Shown piece after piece: positions 1 to 5,704 of a DNA stretch of 5,709 nt. The stretch comes from an uncultured Erysipelotrichaceae bacterium. Lineage in GTDB: Bacteria > Bacillota_I > Bacilli_A > RF39 > UBA660. Made by a program: the position numbers and the translations under genes. How positions within the stretch are numbered: position 1 is the first letter of the stretch; each line of letters begins with the position of its first letter. The notes below the pieces were generated by a model. It did not search any database. It saw only the letters and a list, made by a program, of their open reading frames with translations, and was not told the DNA's origin. The stretch is taken from NCBI GenBank assembly GCA_902803685.1, contig CADCQR010000028.1:1-5709 (forward strand). The letters are read 5' to 3'.

Positions 1-279
1 ATATTTGAATTATCTAAATTTAAGGATATATATAGGATCAATCTAAATGATGAGGGACTTCAAAAAAATATGGTTGATATTTTCTATGGCTTTGATATGA
101 GTAATAGTGATAATAAGATTTTAGATAAAAAGTATTATGAGAATGTTACCAAAAAAGAATATTTTTCTAAATATGATGATTCTATTTATGTGAATTTTAG
201 TACTTTGAATCATATTGGTATAAGCTTTAAAAATGGTAATTGTCCGTTAGAATTTTTAGAGAAAGTGGATTGGGAATAA
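1..279 (+). CDS. 3' end of an unrecognised gene, truncated by the window start
   Basis: The reading frame is open from base 1, so only the last 92 residues are visible; the Met at base 70 is probably internal, because no Shine-Dalgarno stands before it and the frame is open upstream. The tail is hydrophilic, rich in Asp, Asn, Lys and Tyr, with no membrane segment, and it ends in LEFLEKVDWE. I do not recognise a family. The next gene starts one base after the stop, so the two are almost certainly co-transcribed and translationally coupled. HopA1-like proteins in RiPP pathways are usually encoded beside an aminoglycoside-phosphotransferase-like kinase, so this could be the C-terminus of such a kinase. 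That is inference from position: no kinase motif (HxD, DFG or similar) falls in the visible part. Confidence 0.75.
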   Translation: MFELSKFKDIYRINLNDEGLQKNMVDIFYGFDMSNSDNKILDKKYYENVTKKEYFSKYDDSIYVNFSTLNHIGISFKNGNCPLEFLEKVDWE

Positions 280-280
280 T

Positions 281-1684
281 ATGTCTTTTGATGAATTATT
301 ACAAAAAATAGAGAACTTTTATTACAGAGTTAATAGTTGTGTTGGTATAAATTATAGTCAGTTGCAGTCAGAGTACGATAATCTAAATAAATTGTGTTAT
401 ACTAGCGGTTTTAAAATTAGTGATTTATATTTAATGTGTAGTGACAATGAATTGCATTTAAATCAATTTACTAAGCCTTTTACCAATAAAGTACTGTGTA
501 GAGAGTTATATAATCAACAATTATTATATAATAAATCTAATGTTAGAAGGCTATCTTTTTGTAAAAGCAAAAATAGGAGTGGCGATTCTTCTATTTCGCC
601 CCTTGAATTTATCAAGGCTAGTTCTGAAGTTATATATAGTGCTATTCATGCTGCTTCAAAACATTATCATAATGGTGAATTGAATTCCTTTAAGGAGTCG
701 TTTGTTCAATGCTTAAACGATGAGAAAATATGTAAATTAGAGTCTCTAGCTTTAAGTGATATTCAAAGTGTTTTAATGGGAAAAAATATAGGCTGTGATA
801 AGGAAATTTTAGATTGTATTGCGGAGTTATATATTAAATTCTTTGATTTTCGTACTGAACACTGTGGTTGTATATATAAGGATAAAGCTCTTTTTCGGAT
901 TTACATTAATACTCCATACAATATTGAAACGCTAAAATTTCTAAAAGATTATGCTATAGAATGTATGAAAAATGATATTAATTTTGATATGAAAGCGTTT
1001 GATAAGGTTAATGGCAGTTCCAATAATGATAGATTGATTCTTTATGTTAACTATGAAAATTTAAGTAATGTTATTAGTATATTGAATTTATTAGCTTTTG
1101 AACATCCTAAATTTATTAATTCTTTAGGCGTTGTATTGCCTCATTGTGCAAAAGTTGATGATTCCTATTATGGAATATGTCACTGCGGTGCATTTAGGAC
1201 TTCTAAAGATAAAAAAAGTTTATATACTAACGTAGCAACCTATAACGATTATATAGACATGATAAGCAATGCATCGTTTAATAGGTTAAAGGCCTATATA
1301 ATTACTAGATATTTTCCCGATGATTTGGATGTAAGAAGCAGGGATGCGCTAAAGACTTTTATTAATTTTGAAAATTTTAAAATTAGTTCTGATGATATAG
1401 AATTTCCTAATAATGTCGTTACAGAATCCTTATTTGGTTTATATAAATATAATGAAATATGTGATATTATTTCTAAACATGATGATGCCGTTATGAACTA
1501 TTTGCGCGGGATTAATAATAAAGATACTAGATTTAATGTGTTTTGCGATTTTTTTAGTGACGGTTTACAAAAATTTCATAATTTGTTACAAGGATTTCCT
1601 TTAGCAGATGAATCTAATATTGCTATTGATACATTTTATATTAGAAATGTATCCAGCAAAGATAATAATATTTCTTTTAAATAA
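281..1684 (+). CDS. HopA1-family protein, probable RiPP-associated lyase
   Basis: This is a 467-residue soluble protein with no signal peptide or membrane segment. The region around residues 175-325 resembles the HopA1 family by eye: the strand motif FRIYIN (205-210), a helix, the segment FDMKAFDK (235-242) with a Lys at 238 where the family has a conserved Lys, then DRLILYV (250-256), and a later GICHCGAFR turn (298-306). HopA1 was named from a Pseudomonas type III effector. Members such as LxmY of class V lanthipeptides and their thioamitide counterparts act with a kinase and are thought to eliminate phosphate from phospho-Ser/Thr to make dehydroamino acids. About 140 residues after the motif block (330-467) are not recognised. 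The ATG at 281 follows the upstream stop by one base with no clear Shine-Dalgarno, so translation is probably coupled. No precursor peptide gene is visible nearby. Substrate and activity are inferred from the family; assignment is by recognition of the motif pattern, not a database search. Confidence 0.68.
   Translation: MSFDELLQKIENFYYRVNSCVGINYSQLQSEYDNLNKLCYTSGFKISDLYLMCSDNELHLNQFTKPFTNKVLCRELYNQQLLYNKSNVRRLSFCKSKNRSGDSSISPLEFIKASSEVIYSAIHAASKHYHNGELNSFKESFVQCLNDEKICKLESLALSDIQSVLMGKNIGCDKEILDCIAELYIKFFDFRTEHCGCIYKDKALFRIYINTPYNIETLKFLKDYAIECMKNDINFDMKAFDKVNGSSNNDRLILYVNYENLSNVISILNLLAFEHPKFINSLGVVLPHCAKVDDSYYGICHCGAFRTSKDKKSLYTNVATYNDYIDMISNASFNRLKAYIITRYFPDDLDVRSRDALKTFINFENFKISSDDIEFPNNVVTESLFGLYKYNEICDIISKHDDAVMNYLRGINNKDTRFNVFCDFFSDGLQKFHNLLQGFPLADESNIAIDTFYIRNVSSKDNNISFK
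1628..1653. repeat. Perfect 9-bp inverted repeat with 8-nt spacer
   Basis: GATACATTT (1628-1636) and its exact reverse complement AAATGTATC (1645-1653) are separated by eight bases. The repeat lies inside the end of the HopA1-like gene, about 57 bases before the Shine-Dalgarno of the broken desulfoferrodoxin gene. No T-tract follows, so it is not an intrinsic terminator. It could be an operator or an RNA hairpin; chance in AT-rich coding DNA is also possible. Confidence 0.4.
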
Positions 1685-1709
1685 TATGTATTTGATATAT
1701 GATCCTTGT

Positions 1710-1716
1710 AGGAGGG
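1710..1716 (+). promoter_or_regulatory. Strong Shine-Dalgarno before a broken reading frame
   Basis: AGGAGGG stands four bases before the ATG at 1721 and is the best ribosome binding site in the window. The frame it serves reads only Met-Arg-Phe-Leu and then TAA. The site therefore marks the original start of the desulfoferrodoxin gene and fixes the position of its first frameshift. Confidence 0.75.
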
Positions 1717-1828
1717 ATATATGAGATTTTTATAAAAATATTGAAAATTTTGATGTTGTAATTTCTAGTGATGAATTAAATGATGACAAATATGTAGAAA
1801 TTAAAGCTGTAGAAGGTGATGATTTACT

Positions 1829-1835
1829 AAAAAAC
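1829..1835 (+). other. A_AAA_AAC slippery heptamer at the second frameshift
   Basis: In the upstream frame the codons are CTA AAA AAC, so the heptamer A_AAA_AAC is in the exact register used for -1 ribosomal frameshifting. A -1 slip here enters the frame that encodes the superoxide reductase domain. No Shine-Dalgarno-like stimulator and no obvious strong downstream hairpin were seen. The upstream frame has no usable start of its own, so this may be a chance feature of a decayed A-run. Confidence 0.4.
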
Positions 1836-1900
1836 ACATTCCAATGTATGAAATTGATGCTTTAATAGAAGAACACGTTCCAATGTGTAAAGTTAATGGT
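1829..1900 (+). repeat. Imperfect direct repeat of 33 bases inside the desulfoferrodoxin remnant
   Basis: Bases 1829-1861 and 1868-1900 match at 25 of 33 positions without gaps, in the same reading frame. They encode KKHIPMYEIDA and EEHVPMCKVNG. Seven of the eight differences are A/G exchanges. The second copy is the normal HVP ligand motif of superoxide reductase; the first falls where desulfoferrodoxins normally have the linker after the N-terminal domain. A short local duplication is the simplest reading. Confidence 0.5.
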
Positions 1901-2096
1901 GATAAAATAATAGTTAAAGTTGGTGAATATGAGCATTCATCTACAGAGCAACATTATATAGTGTGGATTGCCTCGATAAGCGATGGAAATGTTTATAAAA
2001 AGGATTTGCAACCAACGGATAAACCTGTTGCTGAATTTGATAAAGTAAATAGTGGTAAAGTATATGCGTATTGTAATTTAAATGGGTTATGGGAAG

Positions 2097-2123
2097 GTAC
2101 TATATAAATAGTTACTTTTTTTT
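2097..2123 (+). terminator. Probable intrinsic terminator after the desulfoferrodoxin remnant
   Basis: GTACTAT (2097-2103) can pair with ATAGTTAC (2108-2115) with one bulged T, leaving a four-base loop that contains most of the stop codon. Eight T residues follow (2116-2123), and upstream A/G bases can extend the stem into the T-tract. The stem is short and AT-rich, so strength is uncertain, but the position between two transcription units fits. Confidence 0.5.
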
Positions 2124-2150
2124 ATTTATTTTAAGTTTTTGAGGAAATTT

Positions 2151-2179
2151 TTGGAAATTTATAGTATATTTATTATAGT
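2151..2179 (+). promoter_or_regulatory. Candidate sigma-A promoter for the acetyltransferase-ABC operon
   Basis: TTGGAA (2151-2156) is a four-of-six match to the -35 consensus, and TATAGT (2174-2179) is a five-of-six match to the -10 consensus, separated by exactly 17 bases. Transcription would start near 2186, about 35 bases before the TTG start codon. The region is very AT-rich, so other -10-like hexamers exist close by. Confidence 0.45.
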
Positions 2180-2205
2180 TTGTATTATATGACAATGCAT
2201 GATGA

Positions 2206-2215
2206 AGAGGAGAGG
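2206..2215 (+). promoter_or_regulatory. Shine-Dalgarno supporting a TTG start
   Basis: AGAGGAGAGG ends five bases before the TTG at 2221. The site, together with the fact that residues IEFKIAT follow directly as a typical GNAT N-terminus, decides for the unusual TTG start rather than a later ATG. Confidence 0.7.
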
Positions 2216-2220
2216 TTATA

Positions 2221-2658
2221 TTGATAGAATTTAAAATAGCAACTATAGGGGACATTGATGGAATTGTAGCGTTGTGTAATGAGTGCTTTGATGAAAATAC
2301 TAGTCTAGCGTATGCTAGGAAAGTTTTTGAGGAGAATAAGTTGGATAGAAATCAAATTTACCTAATAGGTGTTTTAAATGGCGTAATTGTTGCTCATGCG
2401 AAGATAAATGTTATTCCAACAATTTATGAGGGAATGAATACTTATGCAATATTAAATCATATTTGTGTAAAACCCAATTTAAGACGCGCCCATATTGGGA
2501 CTATGCTGGTAGATGAGTGTTTTAAGATAGCAAAACAACACAATTGTAAGTGCGTAGAATTATGGTCTAAAAATTTTAGAGTTGCAGCACATGGTCTATA
2601 TCATAAATATGGTTTTGATGTGATGGATGCTAAATTTTTTATAAAAAATGTAGAATAG
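2221..2658 (+). CDS. GNAT-family N-acetyltransferase
   Basis: This 145-residue protein is the normal size for a single-domain GNAT enzyme, which transfers an acetyl group from acetyl-CoA to an amine. The N-terminal strand and helix (IEFKIATIGDIDGIVALC) are typical. The acetyl-CoA pyrophosphate loop is at residues 88-93 (RRAHIG), the RxxGxG pattern with His in place of the first Gly; the preceding strand ILNHICVKP (77-85) is the usual beta-4. Motif B is AAHGLYHKYGF (122-132), with Tyr127 in the position of the common general acid. It reads cytoplasmic, with no membrane segment. It starts at TTG with a good Shine-Dalgarno and is the first gene of the right-hand operon, 11 bases before the next gene. 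The substrate cannot be read from the sequence; candidates are an antibiotic or peptide amine, a protein N-terminus or a small metabolite. The family call is firm, the role open. Confidence 0.9.
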   Translation: MIEFKIATIGDIDGIVALCNECFDENTSLAYARKVFEENKLDRNQIYLIGVLNGVIVAHAKINVIPTIYEGMNTYAILNHICVKPNLRRAHIGTMLVDECFKIAKQHNCKCVELWSKNFRVAAHGLYHKYGFDVMDAKFFIKNVE

Positions 2659-2669
2659 GTGGTAGTAGA

Positions 2670-3851
2670 ATGAAAATTAGTAGTGTTTATATAGGCGGCT
2701 GGTTCCAAAGGACAATGCTTCAATTGTCTGAGATATATGATTTTTTGAGGGAATGCAAGACTCAATTAAAATTAGATGATAATAAATTAAATGAATATCG
2801 TAGGAATTTAAAAATAGGAAATATAGAATACGGTGTTAACGGAGAAGAGTTTATAAGATTTACGACGGGGGTAGGCATTTCCGTAAAGCTTTTTGAAGAC
2901 GGCCTTATAGTTTTATGTAATAGTAATATTTCATATGATACATTGATGAATGATATTGATGCAGTTCAAGATTATTATGAAAATAAGTTGTCTCCTGCAC
3001 TTAGCTATTTATTTAGTTTGGGTGCGCCTGTTCCTAAAGAACTTGCTTCTATAGAAAGCGTATATCCTTATTTTATTGTTTGTGATAAAGCATCACAAGA
3101 GGAAATGCAAGAATTATTGGTTAAAACTGAACGACAAAAATATTTTGAATTTAATAATGATAAATATGATGTCTTAAGAGGTGATAAATATTATTTCATT
3201 AACAACAAAGAAAAGTCTGATGAAGAAATTCAGCGTTATATAGAAGAACAGGTCTTTATTAGAGAGTTTAAAGGGCAATTGCATAGGTATTTAAATATTC
3301 ATAGGATTATTTGGGAAAAAATTGATGATGTAAAAGGCAATGTAAAAGTAAAAGGTTCTGATATTGTTAAGTTTACAACTAGGTTAGATGGATATGCTAA
3401 AACAATTAATTTGATAGACGGAAGAATTAAGCAAATGGGTACTTATATAACTACTAGAGAAAGAATTGCTAAGAATGATTCTGAACTATCTGAGTTCTTG
3501 GAAATTTCTGGGTATAGATATGAGACATTACGTAATACATTGCAATATATTCAATATCTATGGACAATGACAGAAAACTATGTTGCTGCAGCACAAAGAC
3601 AATTTGCCGGTTTGAAATCAGATGTTACAAGCAAGTCGGTAAATAGTTTAACAATAGTTACTTCAATGAGTGCTGGAGCTGCCATACTTGGGTTATTCCA
3701 AAATTCTAAACCAGAATTCACTATATTTGGTTGTATTTATTTCTTTATTTTAGCTATTGTTGGTTGGGGATCTCAGAAGATATTAAATTATATTTCAAAA
3801 ATTCAAAAGTATGATGTTACAGCTGTTGAATATGAAAAAAATATAAAATAG
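2670..3851 (+). CDS. Unrecognised protein with long helical stretch and two C-terminal membrane segments
   Basis: I do not recognise this 393-residue protein. The N-terminal part (about 1-180) is mixed alpha/beta and soluble, starting MKISSVYIGGWFQRT, with no signal peptide. Residues about 185-320 look mostly helical and charged, suited to a coiled coil. Two hydrophobic segments follow at about 326-343 and 350-367, separated by a short loop (QNSKPEF), and then a basic tail of some 25 residues. Long helix followed by two terminal membrane helices is the layout of CorA-type divalent-cation channels, and N-S-L-T-I just before the first segment recalls CorA. However, the diagnostic GMN motif is absent; GLFQN occupies roughly that place. 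I would not call it a transporter. It begins at ATG with AGGTGG seven bases upstream, and ends eight bases before the ABC exporter gene, so it may be a membrane partner, sensor or immunity protein of that exporter. Confidence 0.85.
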   Translation: MKISSVYIGGWFQRTMLQLSEIYDFLRECKTQLKLDDNKLNEYRRNLKIGNIEYGVNGEEFIRFTTGVGISVKLFEDGLIVLCNSNISYDTLMNDIDAVQDYYENKLSPALSYLFSLGAPVPKELASIESVYPYFIVCDKASQEEMQELLVKTERQKYFEFNNDKYDVLRGDKYYFINNKEKSDEEIQRYIEEQVFIREFKGQLHRYLNIHRIIWEKIDDVKGNVKVKGSDIVKFTTRLDGYAKTINLIDGRIKQMGTYITTRERIAKNDSELSEFLEISGYRYETLRNTLQYIQYLWTMTENYVAAAQRQFAGLKSDVTSKSVNSLTIVTSMSAGAAILGLFQNSKPEFTIFGCIYFFILAIVGWGSQKILNYISKIQKYDVTAVEYEKNIK

Positions 3852-3859
3852 AAGAGTAG

Positions 3860-5608
3860 ATGTTTATGAAAAGATATATTGATACAGTAAAAACTTTAAA
3901 TTCAATAGCAAACGATAAGATGTTTGTAGTAGTTCAAATGTTTGTTAGTTGTTTTCTCTATAATTTGTCAAGCTTATTACCGCCAATTGCTACTGCTGGA
4001 ATAATTTCTGTTGTAACAGAAAATAATTTTGGTGGAATTTGGTACTATGTAATATTATACATATTCTTTTATGTATTGCACTTTTCAATGTTGCATTGGA
4101 ATTATTATACATATACTGTTTTGGCAGATTATTATCATTTAGATGTTCAAAAAAAGTTGTTTGATCACGTTGCTAATAATGATTCTATTTTCAACAAAAT
4201 ATCAAAGGGTAAAGTAATGGATACTGCTAGTGATGATATAAGATATTTAGTGGATGTTATGGATTCTGCTTCGGAGGCATTGGTTGGTTTTGCTCAATTG
4301 ATTGTAATTTCTTTGATATTTAGTAGATATAATATCCTTGTAGCTTTTTTAGCTTTGGCTATTGATTTAATTTATTTAATTTTAATGAATAGTAATTCTC
4401 GAAAAGTTTCTAAATACTATGAGGGAACTAGAAAATATGAAGATAAAGTAATTGATACATTGAATCAAATGTTGGTTAATTTAAAACCAGTTAAGTCTCT
4501 AAATATGTTGCCAAATTTAAATAAAAATTTGGATAAGACTCGAAAAAAATGGAGTCAGGAATATAAAAATAAGCGTCATGCTATGACTAATAGATATTGT
4601 GAGATGCCATATATTGTGTATATGGGAAAAATAGTATTATATATTTTATTAGCCTTTTTTGTAACAGCAGGTTATATGAAGATAGATAGATTAGTCTTAT
4701 TAGTTAGTTATTTTGAATTGGCAATAACTTGTACTGATACAATGTTAGATTATTTATTAGATTTAAGCAATTATGGTATACGAGTTAAAAGAATTAAAAA
4801 TATATTAGATTATACTTCTGATACCAATTTCGATTTTGGTGATATAAACAATGATTATATTAATGGGTCAGTTGAGTTTAATAAGGTTAATTATGAAATA
4901 AATAATAAACATATTTTAAGCAATGTTTCATTTAAAATATATCCTAATGAGATAACTGCTATTGTTGGACATAGTGGTTCTGGTAAAACTACTATAGGCA
5001 ACTTATTATATCGATTAGATAGGATTAAATCAGGGAGTATATTGATTGATGATGAAAACATTTATAATTATTCAAAAAAGACGCATTCTACAAATGTTTC
5101 AGGAGTTTTTCAAAAACCATTCGTGTTTGAAATGAGTATTAGGGATAATTTAGCCTTGGTAGATAGTAATGTAGCTAATCAAATTGATGCTTGCAAGAGA
5201 GTAGGAATTCATGATTCTATAGTGAGCCTTCCAAAGGGATATAATACTATTATTAGTAGTGATGATATGTTATTATCTGAAGGACAAAAACAATTGTTGG
5301 TTATTGCTAGAGCCTTACTAACACAATCTGAAATTCTAATATTTGATGAAGTTACTAGTAATGTAGATGATTCAACTACTGAGAAAATTCAGAGTATTTT
5401 ACAAGATTTAAGGCAGGATCATACTATTATAATGATTACACATAAACCAGAAATGATGGAAATCGCAGATAGGGTAATAGTACTAGATAATGGAAAAGTA
5501 GTTGCTAAAGGGTTGAATGATGATGTATACAACGATTGTAATCTATATAGAGAACTAAGAAATAAATCTTTTGCTAGTGCTAGTAAATCAGATGATAATC
5601 TTTTGTAA
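3860..5608 (+). CDS. ABC exporter, fused membrane and ATPase domains
   Basis: This 582-residue protein is a complete half-transporter that would work as a homodimer in the cytoplasmic membrane. The membrane domain (about 1-315) has hydrophobic segments near 21-50, 59-77, 138-156, 158-176, 252-270 and 277-299. The ATPase domain follows: A-loop aromatic Tyr345, Walker A GHSGSGKTT (370-378), Q-loop Gln418, signature LSEGQ (472-476), Walker B ILIFDE (492-497) with catalytic Glu497, D-loop SNVD (500-503), and switch His528. All residues needed for ATP hydrolysis are present. There is no N-terminal C39 peptidase domain, so it would not cleave a leader peptide itself. The family exports peptides, lipids or drugs; the substrate is not evident. 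GAAGAG ends three bases before ATG 3860 and nine before a second ATG at 3866, so the true start may be 3866 (MKRYIDT). It is the last gene of the operon, followed by a terminator. Confidence 0.93.
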   Translation: MFMKRYIDTVKTLNSIANDKMFVVVQMFVSCFLYNLSSLLPPIATAGIISVVTENNFGGIWYYVILYIFFYVLHFSMLHWNYYTYTVLADYYHLDVQKKLFDHVANNDSIFNKISKGKVMDTASDDIRYLVDVMDSASEALVGFAQLIVISLIFSRYNILVAFLALAIDLIYLILMNSNSRKVSKYYEGTRKYEDKVIDTLNQMLVNLKPVKSLNMLPNLNKNLDKTRKKWSQEYKNKRHAMTNRYCEMPYIVYMGKIVLYILLAFFVTAGYMKIDRLVLLVSYFELAITCTDTMLDYLLDLSNYGIRVKRIKNILDYTSDTNFDFGDINNDYINGSVEFNKVNYEINNKHILSNVSFKIYPNEITAIVGHSGSGKTTIGNLLYRLDRIKSGSILIDDENIYNYSKKTHSTNVSGVFQKPFVFEMSIRDNLALVDSNVANQIDACKRVGIHDSIVSLPKGYNTIISSDDMLLSEGQKQLLVIARALLTQSEILIFDEVTSNVDDSTTEKIQSILQDLRQDHTIIMITHKPEMMEIADRVIVLDNGKVVAKGLNDDVYNDCNLYRELRNKSFASASKSDDNLL

Positions 5609-5649
5609 TAATAAATTAGTGCTTTTGGTTAGTGTAAAGAGTTTTGGGG

Positions 5650-5675
5650 ATTTTTCAGTAAAATCTTTGAAAAAT
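5650..5675 (+). other. AT-rich hairpin between the ABC gene and the terminator
   Basis: ATTTTTCAG (5650-5658) can pair with TTGAAAAAT (5667-5675) through seven Watson-Crick pairs, a further A-T and one G-T, with an eight-base loop. It has no T-tract after it and is weak. It may add to the terminator just downstream or be a chance result of A- and T-runs. Confidence 0.3.
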
Positions 5676-5677
5676 GT

Positions 5678-5704
5678 AAGAGGATTGATTTTTCAATCTT
5701 TTTA
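5678..5704 (+). terminator. Intrinsic terminator of the acetyltransferase-ABC operon
   Basis: AAGAGGATTGA (5678-5688) pairs with TCAATCTTTTT (5693-5703) around a TTTT loop: eleven pairs, two of them G-T, with the run of T in the 3' arm serving as the U-tract. It lies 70 bases after the ABC gene stop with no gene between, so it closes the operon. Confidence 0.7.

Larger units (their letters stand above)
1721..2107 (+). pseudogene. dfx: Desulfoferrodoxin / superoxide reductase, frameshifted and missing one iron ligand
   Basis: The 3' part, read from about 1823, is clearly the iron-binding domain of superoxide reductase (desulfoferrodoxin C-terminal domain), which reduces superoxide to peroxide in anaerobes. 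Seen: EEHVP, VKVGEYEH, EQHYIVWI and AYCNLNGLW. Functional proteins end in CNLHGLW, where that His and the Cys are both iron ligands; here the His is Asn (codon 2081-2083). The usual Lys before the first ligand His (EKHVP) is Glu. The 5' part lies in another frame. From the ATG at 1721 the frame stops after four codons; removing one T from the T5 run at 1727-1731 gives MRFYKN and stays open to about 1862, and a -1 shift near 1829-1835 joins the C-terminal part. The repaired protein is about 127 residues, the normal length for a two-domain desulfoferrodoxin, but Asn occupies the places where the N-terminal CxxC is expected and no CC pair follows. An 87-residue ORF from ATG 1844 remains, without a Shine-Dalgarno. 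Family assignment is firm; decay is likely, although both shifts lie at homopolymers, so sequencing error is possible. Confidence 0.72.

Noticed and set aside
70..279. A complete 69-residue gene starting at ATG 70.
   Set aside because: The frame is open back to base 1 and no ribosome binding site precedes the ATG; it is more likely the end of a longer gene.
1686..1835. A frame from ATG 1686 (MYLIYDPCRRDI, then TGA 1722-1724, then open to about 1862), suggesting readthrough, selenocysteine or TGA as tryptophan.
   Set aside because: All long genes use TGG for tryptophan and have no internal TGA, so a changed code is unlikely. The 12 codons before the TGA overlap the strong Shine-Dalgarno, and the ATG at 1721 gives the expected desulfoferrodoxin start after a one-base correction. 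No bacterial SECIS-like stem was evident after the TGA.
1844..2107. A free-standing 87-residue superoxide reductase-domain gene starting at ATG 1844.
   Set aside because: There is no Shine-Dalgarno before 1844, the similarity continues upstream of this ATG, and an iron-ligand His is missing. It is better treated as the 3' part of a broken gene.
2108..2220. A small precursor-peptide gene in the gap before the acetyltransferase.
   Set aside because: The gap is T-rich and has no start codon with a Shine-Dalgarno leading to a Ser/Thr/Cys-rich frame; it is explained by a terminator, a promoter and the leader of the next gene.
2670..3851. CorA-type magnesium transporter.
   Set aside because: Only the helix and membrane layout resembles CorA; the GMN motif is absent and no sequence match elsewhere was recognised.
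3860..5608. Bacteriocin-type ABC exporter with a leader peptidase.
   Set aside because: The N-terminus enters the membrane domain directly and has no C39 peptidase domain with its Cys and His, so leader cleavage by this protein is not supported.
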